NCBI RefSeq assembly: GCF_013403915.1
Contig: NZ_JABFDI010000007.1
Location: forward strand, 1 to 64,000
Reading direction: 5' to 3'
DNA from: Winogradskyella pacifica
GTDB taxonomy: Bacteria > Bacteroidota > Bacteroidia > Flavobacteriales > Flavobacteriaceae
DNA length: 64,000 bases
Part shown: one piece after another, positions 19,416 to 26,932 of the stretch
How the letters are laid out: the number at the start of each line of letters is the position of its first letter
Position numbering within the stretch: position 1 is the stretch's first letter
Position numbers and translations under genes: made by a program
The notes under the pieces: generated by a model
Seen by the model: only the letters and a program-made list of their open reading frames with translations
Told to the model about the DNA's origin: nothing
Database searches by the model: none

Positions 19416-19455
19416 TATATCATTTGTTTATTCAACGACTTTGTTTACTTAATTG

Positions 19456-20736
19456 CTAATATTTCTCATTATCCTCCGCAACCATCCCCAATCCTTCATT
19501 AACTTCCAAACTATTCAAATCTATCATCCCACTCATCAACCGTGGTAACAAAATATCGCGCGCTTCTTTTAAGTGTTGGTTCTGGTTTTGAAGGTTATTT
19601 GAAACTTCAAGAACTTTTCTAAATTTATTATCAAATTTATCCAGAAGATTTTTTGAAGGAACGACTACATCAGCATCTTTAAAGTCAATAGCTTTTACAG
19701 CAGGATAAGCTGCACCTCCTGCCAAATTAGTTAAATATGCTACAAATGAATCTGTTGTTAAATATTTAAGTAAATAGGATGTTGGAAGAGATTTTGGTGA
19801 AATCACACAAAAGCCAGTTGATGCAATTAAGTTGTCTTCAGGATTCCAAATAACAGAATGAGATTTTCTGTTCGGTCTTACACATGACCAAATTATATCT
19901 CCATGTTGGACAATTCGTTTTGCTCTTCCTGGAGCTTCAGAAAAGCCATAAGTAGTTGTTGAATCTATTTTACCAATTGATACACTCGCAATGTCAATAT
20001 ATTTAATTTTTCCTTTGAAATCCTTCTTAAGACTTTTTGAATTTATTTTGGATACTTCATTTAATTTCTTTAAATCCCACCCAACAGGCAAACCACTAAC
20101 CGCATCAATATCCACATCCTCATAACCAGGAAATTTAAAACGTACAAACCACTCTTCATAAGTTTGTTGTGCTTGTTCTTCTAATAATTTTATGCGTTTT
20201 AGGTTGTTTTCTATTAAATCATCATACCCAGATAAAATGGATGCTATTTTGCGTTGGGTTTCAATTTCAGGAAAATCGATTTCAAAACTCTTGATTCCAC
20301 CTATAGGAATTCTCATTTGATTTGCTGCTCCTTTTCCTCTTTGCTGTATAAAATGTTGAAATAATTGAGATTTACACAAATAACCTAAATAACGTTGATC
20401 AATGAAGTCTAGATTATTAGATCTGAGACATAAAGCATTTTGATTTAATAATAAACCAACAGCATCTTTTGGTACAGTTATACATCTTCCTGCTGCTGAA
20501 TTTATAAGTGATGGATGCGAACCAACAGTTGCTATTACAATGTCATGTAATTTTAACTCATTCTTTTTATACTTACCAAAACTACTTTCCTGTAAATAAC
20601 TCAACTCATTATAAGAAATAGAGGCTTTGTCAAAATTTGAAACTTTCAAAACAGGATAGCCTGAATCTGCATATTCATTAGCTGTCCAACTTCCACCATT
20701 AATAAATGTGCAATTATCTTCTAATTTCAATCTCAT
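19456..20736 (-). CDS. hsdS: Type I restriction specificity subunit S
   Basis: This 426-residue HsdS has two target-recognition domains, about residues 5-180 and 225-380. They are separated by the conserved helix and linker LKRIKLLEEQAQQTYEEWF and followed by a second helix ending in EARDILLPRLMSGMIDL. It reads DNA sequence for both the methylase and the restriction complex. The gene overlaps the end of hsdM by 4 nt, the usual coupled arrangement. A degraded copy of its last part lies about 6 kb downstream at 13703-13834, in the same orientation, and could provide homology for exchange. The giant helicase gene follows after 40 nt. Confidence 0.96.
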   Translation of the reverse strand: MRLKLEDNCTFINGGSWTANEYADSGYPVLKVSNFDKASISYNELSYLQESSFGKYKKNELKLHDIVIATVGSHPSLINSAAGRCITVPKDAVGLLLNQNALCLRSNNLDFIDQRYLGYLCKSQLFQHFIQQRGKGAANQMRIPIGGIKSFEIDFPEIETQRKIASILSGYDDLIENNLKRIKLLEEQAQQTYEEWFVRFKFPGYEDVDIDAVSGLPVGWDLKKLNEVSKINSKSLKKDFKGKIKYIDIASVSIGKIDSTTTYGFSEAPGRAKRIVQHGDIIWSCVRPNRKSHSVIWNPEDNLIASTGFCVISPKSLPTSYLLKYLTTDSFVAYLTNLAGGAAYPAVKAIDFKDADVVVPSKNLLDKFDNKFRKVLEVSNNLQNQNQHLKEARDILLPRLMSGMIDLNSLEVNEGLGMVAEDNEKY

Positions 20737-22349
20737 AATTTCACAGACTGTATTTGCTCCATTAAACTATTGGCTTCGGTATTGAGTTGTGCTAATTCGG
20801 TATGTATTTCAGTCATACGTGTTTTGTAGTCAAAATCCATATCAATATCCATCTTAACACCAACGTAACGTCCTGGTGTTAGGCTGTAGTCTTGTTCTTT
20901 AATTTCTTCAATAGTAGCTATTTTACATAAGCCTTCTACGTCTTGGTAGGTTCCTTTTGGGAAGTGTTGGTTTAGCCAAGAATTCTCCTTTGGTAAGCTA
21001 GCACTTCGACTACGCTCAGTGTCCAGATTCAGGGTGACATCGTTACTCCTGAATGAATTCATTATTGCTGTTAAACCCTCTAAATGTTCGTCACTAAAGT
21101 CGTTAATGGTTGTGCTAACTTTGTTAAAAGTGTTTCGTGCATCTATCATGAGCACTTTGTCTTTGTTGGCTTTGGTTTTTCCTTTGTTAAAAAACCAAAC
21201 GTGACATGGCAAACTACGTGTGTAAAAAAAGTTGTTGCTAATGGCTACAATACATTCTACATCGCCTGTTTCTATTAGTTTTTGACGGATTAGTTTTTCG
21301 GCATTTCCAGCATCGGTTGCAGAACTTGCCATTACAAAACCTGCGCGACCTGTTGCGTTTAAATACGAATGGAAATATTGCATCCATAGATAGTTACCAT
21401 TGCTTATGGTGCCTTTCCCTGTTAAAGGCGCACCAAATGGTAAACGATCATCATCTGCTAGAAACTTATTTTTGGCGTCAATTTTATCGACGTTAAATGG
21501 TGGATTCGCCATTACAAAATCGCACTTTCCTGTTAAGTGGTGTGGATTGGTGTAAAAACTATTGGCTTCTATAATTTTACCTTCTATACCATGAATGGCA
21601 AGGTTCATTTTTGCTAAACGTGTGTTGTTGCTTTTTAATTCTGTACCATAAACTCTTATGGTCTCATTTACTTTTTTATGTTCGTGGTTTTCTACAAAAT
21701 GAGCGGTTTGCACAAACATACCACCAGAACCACAAGCGGGATCGTGCACAATACCATGATTGGGTTGTATAAAGTTGACAATTAGGTTTACTAAAGATGG
21801 TGGTGTAAAAAACTCACCTCCTTCTTGTGCGCCCGCACCTTGCATGGAGAATTTCATTAAGAAAAACTCGTAGATACGTCCAAACACATCGCCTTTTGCA
21901 TTTTTTACGGCGTCTTTATTAAAGACACGTACTAAATCTCGCAATAGTTTATCATCAAACTCTTGGTAGCTTTTTGGTAGAATACCTTCTAGATCTGGAT
22001 ATTCGGCTTCAATAAGCTTCATGGCATTATTAATGGCTTCGGCTATATTTTCTTCTTCTGGTAAATCTGCTAGATAATCGTACTTTGCTTTTTCTGGTAA
22101 AAACATGGCACCTTCTCCTGCATAATCTCCTTTATTGGCTTCTCGTTTTTTTCCTGTTCTTGGGTTTATAGGTAGTTTTTTATCTACGTCTATTTTTGCA
22201 TCTTCGAAACGGTTTTGTGCAAAACGCAGTAATACTAAACCTAAAAGTGGGTCTTTATATTCACCAGCAGTTAGTTTTGAGTTTGCTCTAAGGTCATCTG
22301 CTGCATCCCAAAGTTCAGTTTCTAATTGCTTTATATTTTGTTGGTTCAT
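20733..22349 (-). CDS. hsdM: Type I DNA methyltransferase subunit M
   Basis: This 538-residue N6-adenine methylase has GEFFTPPSLVNLIV (178-191), the SAM-binding motif DPACGSGG (203-210) and the catalytic NPPF at 282-285. The N-terminal helical domain (LETELWDAADDLR) is typical. With HsdS it methylates the recognition sequence and protects host DNA. Near the C-terminal third a short stretch (VTLNLDTERSRSASLP) is encoded by a palindromic, repeat-like DNA segment at 21001-21054 that looks inserted yet keeps the frame open. It is the first gene of the restriction operon; the upstream region holds a hairpin and a palindrome. Confidence 0.96.
   Translation of the reverse strand: MNQQNIKQLETELWDAADDLRANSKLTAGEYKDPLLGLVLLRFAQNRFEDAKIDVDKKLPINPRTGKKREANKGDYAGEGAMFLPEKAKYDYLADLPEEENIAEAINNAMKLIEAEYPDLEGILPKSYQEFDDKLLRDLVRVFNKDAVKNAKGDVFGRIYEFFLMKFSMQGAGAQEGGEFFTPPSLVNLIVNFIQPNHGIVHDPACGSGGMFVQTAHFVENHEHKKVNETIRVYGTELKSNNTRLAKMNLAIHGIEGKIIEANSFYTNPHHLTGKCDFVMANPPFNVDKIDAKNKFLADDDRLPFGAPLTGKGTISNGNYLWMQYFHSYLNATGRAGFVMASSATDAGNAEKLIRQKLIETGDVECIVAISNNFFYTRSLPCHVWFFNKGKTKANKDKVLMIDARNTFNKVSTTINDFSDEHLEGLTAIMNSFRSNDVTLNLDTERSRSASLPKENSWLNQHFPKGTYQDVEGLCKIATIEEIKEQDYSLTPGRYVGVKMDIDMDFDYKTRMTEIHTELAQLNTEANSLMEQIQSVKL
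21001..21054. repeat. Palindromic repeat-like insertion inside hsdM
   Basis: The segment starts with CACTTCGACTACGCTCAGTG, an imperfect palindrome of a kind I remember as a dispersed repeat in flavobacterial intergenic regions. It is followed by an inverted pair ATTCAGG (21027-21033) and CCTGAAT (21048-21054). It reads in frame on the minus strand as part of hsdM, giving an Arg/Ser-rich stretch unlike the rest of the protein. The repeat identity rests on memory; the inverted pair is visible directly. Confidence 0.5.
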
Positions 22350-22372
22350 TATTGGTTTTTAAACAAATAAAT

Positions 22373-22388
22373 CGGCTCCAAAGAGCCG
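22373..22388. terminator. Hairpin upstream of hsdM
   Basis: CGGCTC (22373-22378) pairs perfectly with GAGCCG (22383-22388) around CAAA. On the minus strand it is followed by ATTTATTTGTTT, a weak T-rich stretch. It could terminate the leftward small-gene operon at 22471-23972, or act as an attenuator in the hsdM leader, since it lies only 24 nt upstream of the hsdM start. Confidence 0.5.
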
Positions 22389-22403
22389 TTAGTTATCATT
22401 AAG

Positions 22404-22418
22404 TTAAAGTGACTTTAA
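22404..22418. promoter_or_regulatory. 15-bp palindrome upstream of hsdM (possible operator)
   Basis: TTAAAGT-G-ACTTTAA is a perfect odd-centred palindrome 55-69 nt upstream of the hsdM start codon, in otherwise AT-rich sequence. The position suits a repressor or activator site for the restriction operon. No regulator gene is adjacent, so the function is inference. Confidence 0.35.
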
Positions 22419-22470
22419 ATATACAAAAAGCCTTTAACTGTCAAAGGTAAACTTGCTAAGGTATTTGTGT

Positions 22471-22890
22471 TTAATCAAATATTTCATCATACCATGCTCC
22501 CACATCTTCACGTATCTCTTTATGGTATTTATAAATGGTTAAGGCGAGACTAAAATCGGCGCGTTTAGCTTTATAAGCGTTGACTGCGAAATATCCATAA
22601 AAGCTTCCATCTTTATCTACTACAACTGGTGGATCTGAAGCATAGGCATTCCATGGTGAATATGAATTGTATTCATTTCCGTAAGTGCCGTATGCATTCC
22701 AAATGGAGTTTGAGTTGTAACTATTACCATAGGTTCCGTATGCGTTCCAAATGGAATCACTATCGTAGCTATTACAATTGAGACAGCCTAGATATTCCTT
22801 ATGATTATCACCTCCATATAAGTGAAGTGTTTGTCCATAAGTTGTTATTGGTATTACCAATACTAGAAGCATAAGGTATATTTTATTCAT
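22471..22890 (-). CDS. Secreted protein with three 16-residue WNAY repeats
   Basis: This 139-residue protein starts with a signal peptide (MNKIYLMLLVLVIPITTYGQ, cleavage after TYG). The mature part has CLNCNSYDSDS and then three tandem 16-residue units of the pattern SYxSxSIWNAYGTYGN, the last one degenerate, before a DGSFYGYF segment and a charged helical tail. Such Trp/Tyr/Gly repeats are seen in small exported bacterial proteins of unknown role. The CxxC could form a disulfide or bind a metal. It is the last gene of a leftward run of four small genes. No enzyme motif is visible. Confidence 0.75.
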   Translation of the reverse strand: MNKIYLMLLVLVIPITTYGQTLHLYGGDNHKEYLGCLNCNSYDSDSIWNAYGTYGNSYNSNSIWNAYGTYGNEYNSYSPWNAYASDPPVVVDKDGSFYGYFAVNAYKAKRADFSLALTIYKYHKEIREDVGAWYDEIFD

Positions 22891-22922
22891 TCTCCTCTAT
22901 GTTTTTAATAATAAACATCATT

Positions 22923-23120
22923 TTACTTAATATCTATATTCTTGTTCCAATCTGTAACAGGTTTCATACAATGAATCCAAATCATCGCAATTATTGGTGA
23001 CACAAACCCGAAAAAACCCCAACCACCTGTACTTCTATTTAATTCTTTTGCTTTGTTTGCACATACTATTATACCTACAACTCTTAATCCTAACTGAATA
23101 ATAACAACTGCTCCTTCCAT
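22923..23120 (-). CDS. Small two-helix membrane protein
   Basis: This 65-residue protein has two hydrophobic segments, about residues 3-20 (VVIIQLGLRVVGIIVC) and 33-50 (GWGFFGFVSPIIAMIWI). They are separated by the polar loop ANKAKELNRSTG. The layout resembles small inner-membrane proteins of the superinfection-immunity type, but I cannot assign it. It lies 4 nt after the J-domain gene, so the two are probably coexpressed. Confidence 0.65.
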   Translation of the reverse strand: MEGAVVIIQLGLRVVGIIVCANKAKELNRSTGGWGFFGFVSPIIAMIWIHCMKPVTDWNKNIDIK

Positions 23121-23124
23121 TTTA

Positions 23125-23571
23125 TTACATTTTAATTTTTAGTTCTTCTTTTGCTCTTTCCTTTAATTCGGAAAGTTTTTGAAAATTTCGTTTGTGTTTG
23201 GTTATGTCTTGAAAAATCGTTTCTGCTAATTCCTGTTTTTCAGAATTAATGAACCTATCTGGATGACAACGCTTACTTAGTTGTTTATAGAGCTCTTTTG
23301 ATCCATTAATACTATTCATTACATTCCCCATATCAACTTGAGAAGATTTTGCTGATTTTAGTTTATCTTTTGAAATATTCGAAAAGTCTAAATCTGTTTT
23401 CTTCTTGGTCATTTTATATACTAAGAATCCGATAATTAAAAACTCTATTATCGCTACATACAGCCACAAATTAATAGCATACTCTTGATTCGTATTGGCG
23501 ACCTCAACGACTTTTGATATTGAATCAACTGACAGGCTATCAGTTTTAATTTGAATGTTATTCATCATCAT
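23125..23571 (-). CDS. Membrane-anchored J-domain-like protein
   Basis: This protein of about 148 residues starts at the Met of MMMNNIQIKT; an earlier in-frame Met at 23622 would overlap the upstream gene and is less likely. One transmembrane helix (LWLYVAIIEFLIIGFLVYK) is followed by a cytoplasmic tail. The tail ends in a compact J-domain-like helix pair with the HPD signature in LSKRCHPDRFINSEKQ, then the helix QDITKHKRNFQKLSEL. J domains stimulate DnaK ATPase, so it may recruit DnaK to the membrane. The domain is truncated relative to a full 70-residue J domain, which makes the activity uncertain. Confidence 0.75.
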   Translation of the reverse strand: MMMNNIQIKTDSLSVDSISKVVEVANTNQEYAINLWLYVAIIEFLIIGFLVYKMTKKKTDLDFSNISKDKLKSAKSSQVDMGNVMNSINGSKELYKQLSKRCHPDRFINSEKQELAETIFQDITKHKRNFQKLSELKERAKEELKIKM

Positions 23572-23576
23572 AATAT

Positions 23577-23972
23577 CTAATTTAAAAATCCTCCAATATT
23601 TGCAAACTCTTTTAATGGCCACTTAGCTCCATTAAAACCTCCATTGGAATGCACTTCTAAAGTATCCCAACCTAATGTTATTAATTTTCTGGTTAGTTCC
23701 TCATTATCTAAAATAACGCGACCAATTTCTATTAATTCACTTTTTTCTAATGGCCTCCCTGTTAAAGCTCTTATCCTAAATCCACTCGCCATCCATTTTG
23801 AAAATGCATGTTTATACAAACTATCTCCTTTAGTTATTTTTGCTTCTAATAGCGTAGGTGATTCTCCCTGTATAAAAGCATACTTAGCTGCTCTATTAAA
23901 ATCCTTAATTAAACGATAACGTTCAGTTACTTCACCAAACCAGTCTTTAATTTCAATTATTTTATACCACAT
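23577..23972 (-). CDS. Hypothetical soluble protein
   Basis: This 131-residue protein has no signal peptide or membrane helix. Visible features are an aromatic N-terminus (MWYKIIEIKDWFGE), a central helix with KHAFSKWMASGFRIRALTG, and a WDTLEVHSNGGFNGAKW segment that could be a loop between strands. It is the first gene of the leftward run 23972-22471, 5 nt before the J-domain gene. I do not recognise the family. Confidence 0.65.
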   Translation of the reverse strand: MWYKIIEIKDWFGEVTERYRLIKDFNRAAKYAFIQGESPTLLEAKITKGDSLYKHAFSKWMASGFRIRALTGRPLEKSELIEIGRVILDNEELTRKLITLGWDTLEVHSNGGFNGAKWPLKEFANIGGFLN

Positions 23973-24026
23973 TTATTTTCTGTTTAAAATCTATATCCTC
24001 AAACATAAACCCATTAAAAAACAAAA

Positions 24027-24046
24027 CCTTACGGAAATCCGTAAGG
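24027..24046 (-). terminator. Intrinsic terminator after 24094-25086
   Basis: CCTTACGGA (24027-24035) pairs perfectly with TCCGTAAGG (24038-24046). On the minus strand the stem is followed by TTTTGTTTTTT, ending the leftward gene at 24094-25086. There is also a T-run on the plus side, so it could work in both directions. Confidence 0.85.
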
Positions 24047-24093
24047 CTTTATTTTTTTATAATAGATTTTGATTTTTTTGAGTCAATTAAGTA

Positions 24094-25086
24094 TTAAAAT
24101 TTGAAAAGATTTAAACCCAATCCGACCCCTATCCATGGCTCTTTATTATAATTCCATAAATCAACATCACTACCAAGAGCATAATCAAAACCATAAAAAG
24201 CTCCAACATTAATTTTATTGAAAGAATAAGTTAGTCCAAAGCCAAGACTAGCCAATCCTTTAGTAACCTCAGTGTCTAATTTATTTGAAGAAAAGTCAGT
24301 ATTTGTCTTATTTAATTTAACGGTCGATGCTCCTATAAAAAAGCCCGCTGTAACCTTCCACGTATTGGTAATATTGCCCACATCTTTTCTATAGAAGAAA
24401 CTTGTTTGCCCAATAGAAACACCTAAAAACAAATTAACATTAAAACTTGAAGAAAAATCTTCAGGTATATATTCTCTAGCCATGGCTTCGTCTTCATTCG
24501 GTGGGTTAGGATCATTATCAACAGCAATTCTTGGTCTATATTTGAGTGGTATAGTCACTGTAGAAATAGTAATTTCATTAAACCATAGTTTAGCTTTTTG
24601 TCTGTTTTTTAACTGATAACTGTAAATATCTCTGACATAGGATTTTTTTCCAGTACTATCCTTTACCTCATTTGCAGTAAGATAAGGATTAACAATTATT
24701 TTGCCACTATCAGTAAATTTTACAAAACCTTTTTTAGTTTTAGTTTTTAAATTTACGTCCCGTTCTACACTAAAATCCATTCTAGTCAACATGTCCATTT
24801 TAAAATAGTCGGTGTATGTAATAGTTGACTTTGAATCCTTTGGATTTGTTATGGTTATTTGTAATTCTTTACCTTTTAATTTCTTGTATTTTTTAATTAT
24901 AACCTTTTGTTCTCCTGAAGTTAAACTATCAAAATTTAAAGTAATAGTTTTTTTTAAGTGTATATCCCCAGAATCAAATGGAAGTGAATTTGATATATAA
25001 AACTTTGATTTTATAATTTGTACTTCCTGAGCTCGCATTGAAGTCAAAAAGAAAATAACAAGTAATGATGTTGTAAATAATCTCAT
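24094..25086 (-). CDS. Exported protein, likely outer-membrane barrel C-terminus
   Basis: This 330-residue protein has a signal peptide (MRLFTTSLLVIFFLTSMRAQ). Residues about 25-200 are beta-rich with many Lys/Thr and the segment KLWFNEITISTVTIPLKYRP. From about 215 onward, alternating aromatic strands such as VNLFLGVSIGQTSFFYRK, TAGFFIGAST and VGAFYGFDYAL, ending in GLNLF-KF, look like an outer-membrane beta-barrel with a C-terminal Phe. It is followed by a strong terminator and appears monocistronic. I do not recognise the family. Confidence 0.75.
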   Translation of the reverse strand: MRLFTTSLLVIFFLTSMRAQEVQIIKSKFYISNSLPFDSGDIHLKKTITLNFDSLTSGEQKVIIKKYKKLKGKELQITITNPKDSKSTITYTDYFKMDMLTRMDFSVERDVNLKTKTKKGFVKFTDSGKIIVNPYLTANEVKDSTGKKSYVRDIYSYQLKNRQKAKLWFNEITISTVTIPLKYRPRIAVDNDPNPPNEDEAMAREYIPEDFSSSFNVNLFLGVSIGQTSFFYRKDVGNITNTWKVTAGFFIGASTVKLNKTNTDFSSNKLDTEVTKGLASLGFGLTYSFNKINVGAFYGFDYALGSDVDLWNYNKEPWIGVGLGLNLFKF

Positions 25087-25152
25087 AATATGGTTGGTTT
25101 TGGTTAGTAGTTATAATTAAAAACAAAGCATTCAGCACACCCAATACGCAAA

Positions 25153-26208
25153 CTAAACAATAACCGTATCCTCCAGCACCACAGACACAGGCCGATGATC
25201 ACTAGAAACAGTCTTACTGTTAGAATCGGCATTCACCCGCTCAAAAATCTCATGCTCCACCTTGCCTGCTTTCGCATGCACCTTTAACGGAAAACTGCCA
25301 TTGCACAAAGGTTGGCTCACTAAAATATGATCGATAAGCAAGGGGTTTTTACTGGCTGGAATTTTAAGAATGGGATCTCTAAAGCGTGCCGTCCAACGCA
25401 GGTCTTTAGCCACATCAAACAACACGTGGTTAAAATACTTTTCGGCCATCAAAACTTCACCTTGCAGATTCTGTATCAAATCGAAAAACAGATAATTAGA
25501 TTCAAAATAATCTTGCCCAGGGCCATCATTACAATCTCCTAAAATCACTAAAGCCGGGGCTTCTAATTGTCTAAACTTCGCATCTACATAATGCCGAATA
25601 TTACGGGCTTCGGTAGCGAGTTTCACGCGGGCTTTTAAAGCAGTGTTCACATAATCACCAGTGAGGTTCTGCTCAGCATCATAAGTAATGGGGTCTTTAT
25701 TAATCTTAGATTTAAGATGCACACCAATGCATTCAATTTCTTTACCGTTATCTAATCTATAAATGAGAACTTGCGGCTGACGGTAATGCTCGTGGTTGTC
25801 ACGTTCAAATTGCCCCCAATAATTCACCTGCCAATTATCACGACCAATAAAAGAGTGCCATACGGTAGCGGCTTGTATACGGCATTGCGATAATATAGAA
25901 GGCTTCACCAAATACCATACCCATTGCGTGCCTCGCATATCATAACCATAATCCCGATCCCGATCTCCCACTCCATCAGTTGGACCTGGCAAAAGCACAG
26001 GTACCCAGGCATTATCTAATACCTTATCGCAAAAGTCAATAATCTTAGCTTCTCCTTTCGGACCTTCAACGACTAATAGGATGTCGGCGTTAATTAGAGT
26101 AATGGTGTCTTTAACACGCCCAATCCGTTCTAAAATATCAGCAGAAGGATGGTCTTCAATAAGTTGCTGACTGTGTTTTACATTCCAAGTTGAAATTTTT
26201 AGTGGCAT
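25153..26208 (-). CDS. Endonuclease/exonuclease/phosphatase (EEP) family protein
   Basis: This 351-residue protein has the EEP motif set: STWNVKH (Asn9), LLVVEGP (Glu49), IGVHLKSK, VILGDCNDGPG, LIDHILVS and a final SSDHRPV. These supply the Mg-binding and catalytic Asn, Glu, Asp and His residues of the DNase I-like fold. There is no signal peptide, so it probably acts in the cytoplasm on nucleic acid or a phosphoester; the substrate cannot be read from sequence. Its GC content looks higher than that of neighbouring genes. Upstream lies a long simple-repeat tract (26426-26646) that may affect its promoter. It was not placed in any operon. Confidence 0.88.
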   Translation of the reverse strand: MPLKISTWNVKHSQQLIEDHPSADILERIGRVKDTITLINADILLVVEGPKGEAKIIDFCDKVLDNAWVPVLLPGPTDGVGDRDRDYGYDMRGTQWVWYLVKPSILSQCRIQAATVWHSFIGRDNWQVNYWGQFERDNHEHYRQPQVLIYRLDNGKEIECIGVHLKSKINKDPITYDAEQNLTGDYVNTALKARVKLATEARNIRHYVDAKFRQLEAPALVILGDCNDGPGQDYFESNYLFFDLIQNLQGEVLMAEKYFNHVLFDVAKDLRWTARFRDPILKIPASKNPLLIDHILVSQPLCNGSFPLKVHAKAGKVEHEIFERVNADSNSKTVSSDHRPVSVVLEDTVIV

Positions 26209-26425
26209 AATTCCGTGGTATTATGTTCAATAGGGATAAAATTAATAGCTATCAGTATAGCAAACCATACCCAATAATGGGTAATCTTATTAACATGTGT
26301 CAACATCGAATTATAGTAATTCATACGGTTAAGGAAGCCGTACTTAAGGGATATATTAAAATTACAAATAATAGCTAAACAACTAATAGTAAACAAGATA
26401 AAACACCAAATTCATCTTTATAATG

Positions 26426-26646
26426 CATTTTCCAAACCTAATCCCCAACCAACCAATCACCAACAACCAACAACCAACAACCAACAACCAACAACCAATC
26501 ACCAATCACCAACAACCACCAACCAACCAACCAACCAACCAACCAACCAACCAACCAACCAACCAACCACCAACCACCAACCAATCACCCACAACCAATC
26601 ACCAATCACCAATCACCAATCACCAACAACCAACAACCAACCACAA
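26426..26646. repeat. G-free CCAA/CCAACAA/CCAATCA repeat tract
   Basis: No G occurs on the plus strand for 221 nt. The core is twelve perfect CCAA units (26519-26566). On both sides are 7-mers, CCAACAA and CCAATCA, placed in rough mirror order: CCAACAA then CCAATCA on the left, CCAATCA then CCAACAA on the right. The minus strand is (TTGG)n, able to form two-tetrad G-quadruplexes. The frame across it is Asn/Gln/Pro/Thr-only and is rejected as a gene. The tract lies about 220-440 nt upstream of the EEP gene start. Between 26209 and 26425 I see no supported gene. Confidence 0.95.
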
Positions 26647-26695
26647 GCGCATCATAAGCGCATCATAAGCGGGTCATAAGCGGGTCATAAGCGGG
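26645..26695. repeat. 11-bp tandem repeat, 4.6 copies
   Basis: Two copies of AAGCGCATCAT (26645-26666) are followed by two copies of AAGCGGGTCAT (26667-26688) and a partial copy, AAGCGGG (26689-26695). The array directly abuts the G-free tract. The sequence from 26696 to 26821 shows no gene. Confidence 0.9.
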
Positions 26696-26821
26696 TTCGC
26701 TATACTTTTTTCCTACAAATCGTAAATAGTGGTATATATAAAGCTGGCAGAAATCGCCAATTGAGAGGCCGCAGAGCGTATAAAAATTAGTCTAGAATAT
26801 TTAGAAACCATTAAACACACA

Positions 26822-26849
26822 AAAAGGCAATTATTTCTAATTGCCTTTT
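26822..26849 (-). terminator. Intrinsic terminator after the response regulator
   Basis: AAAAGGCAATTA (26822-26833) pairs perfectly with TAATTGCCTTTT (26838-26849) around TTTC. On the minus strand the stem runs into TTTTTG. It lies 83 nt after the stop of the leftward regulator gene. Confidence 0.85.
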
Positions 26850-26932
26850 CTCACCACAACACTTACGATTATAGTATTCCCTAAAATATTAAATCCCGAT
26901 AAGTGCTGGGCTTTTACTTATATGTTGTTGTA

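Noticed and set aside
14778..22349. Complete known system such as BREX or DISARM
   Set aside because: No BrxA/B/C, PglZ, DrmA/B or phospholipase D-type gene is visible; the methylase, specificity and restriction subunits are ordinary type I.
26199..26396. Minus-strand frame of 65 codons with one hydrophobic stretch
   Set aside because: It overlaps the EEP gene start, has no recognisable pattern, and the hydrophobic stretch can arise from AT-rich DNA. A small membrane protein is possible but unsupported.
26423..26668. Plus-strand frame of Asn/Gln/Pro/Thr
   Set aside because: It is a direct translation of the simple-repeat tract; the repeat itself explains it.
26426..26695. CRISPR-like array
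   Set aside because: The units are simple 4-, 7- and 11-bp repeats with no unique spacers and no cas genes nearby.
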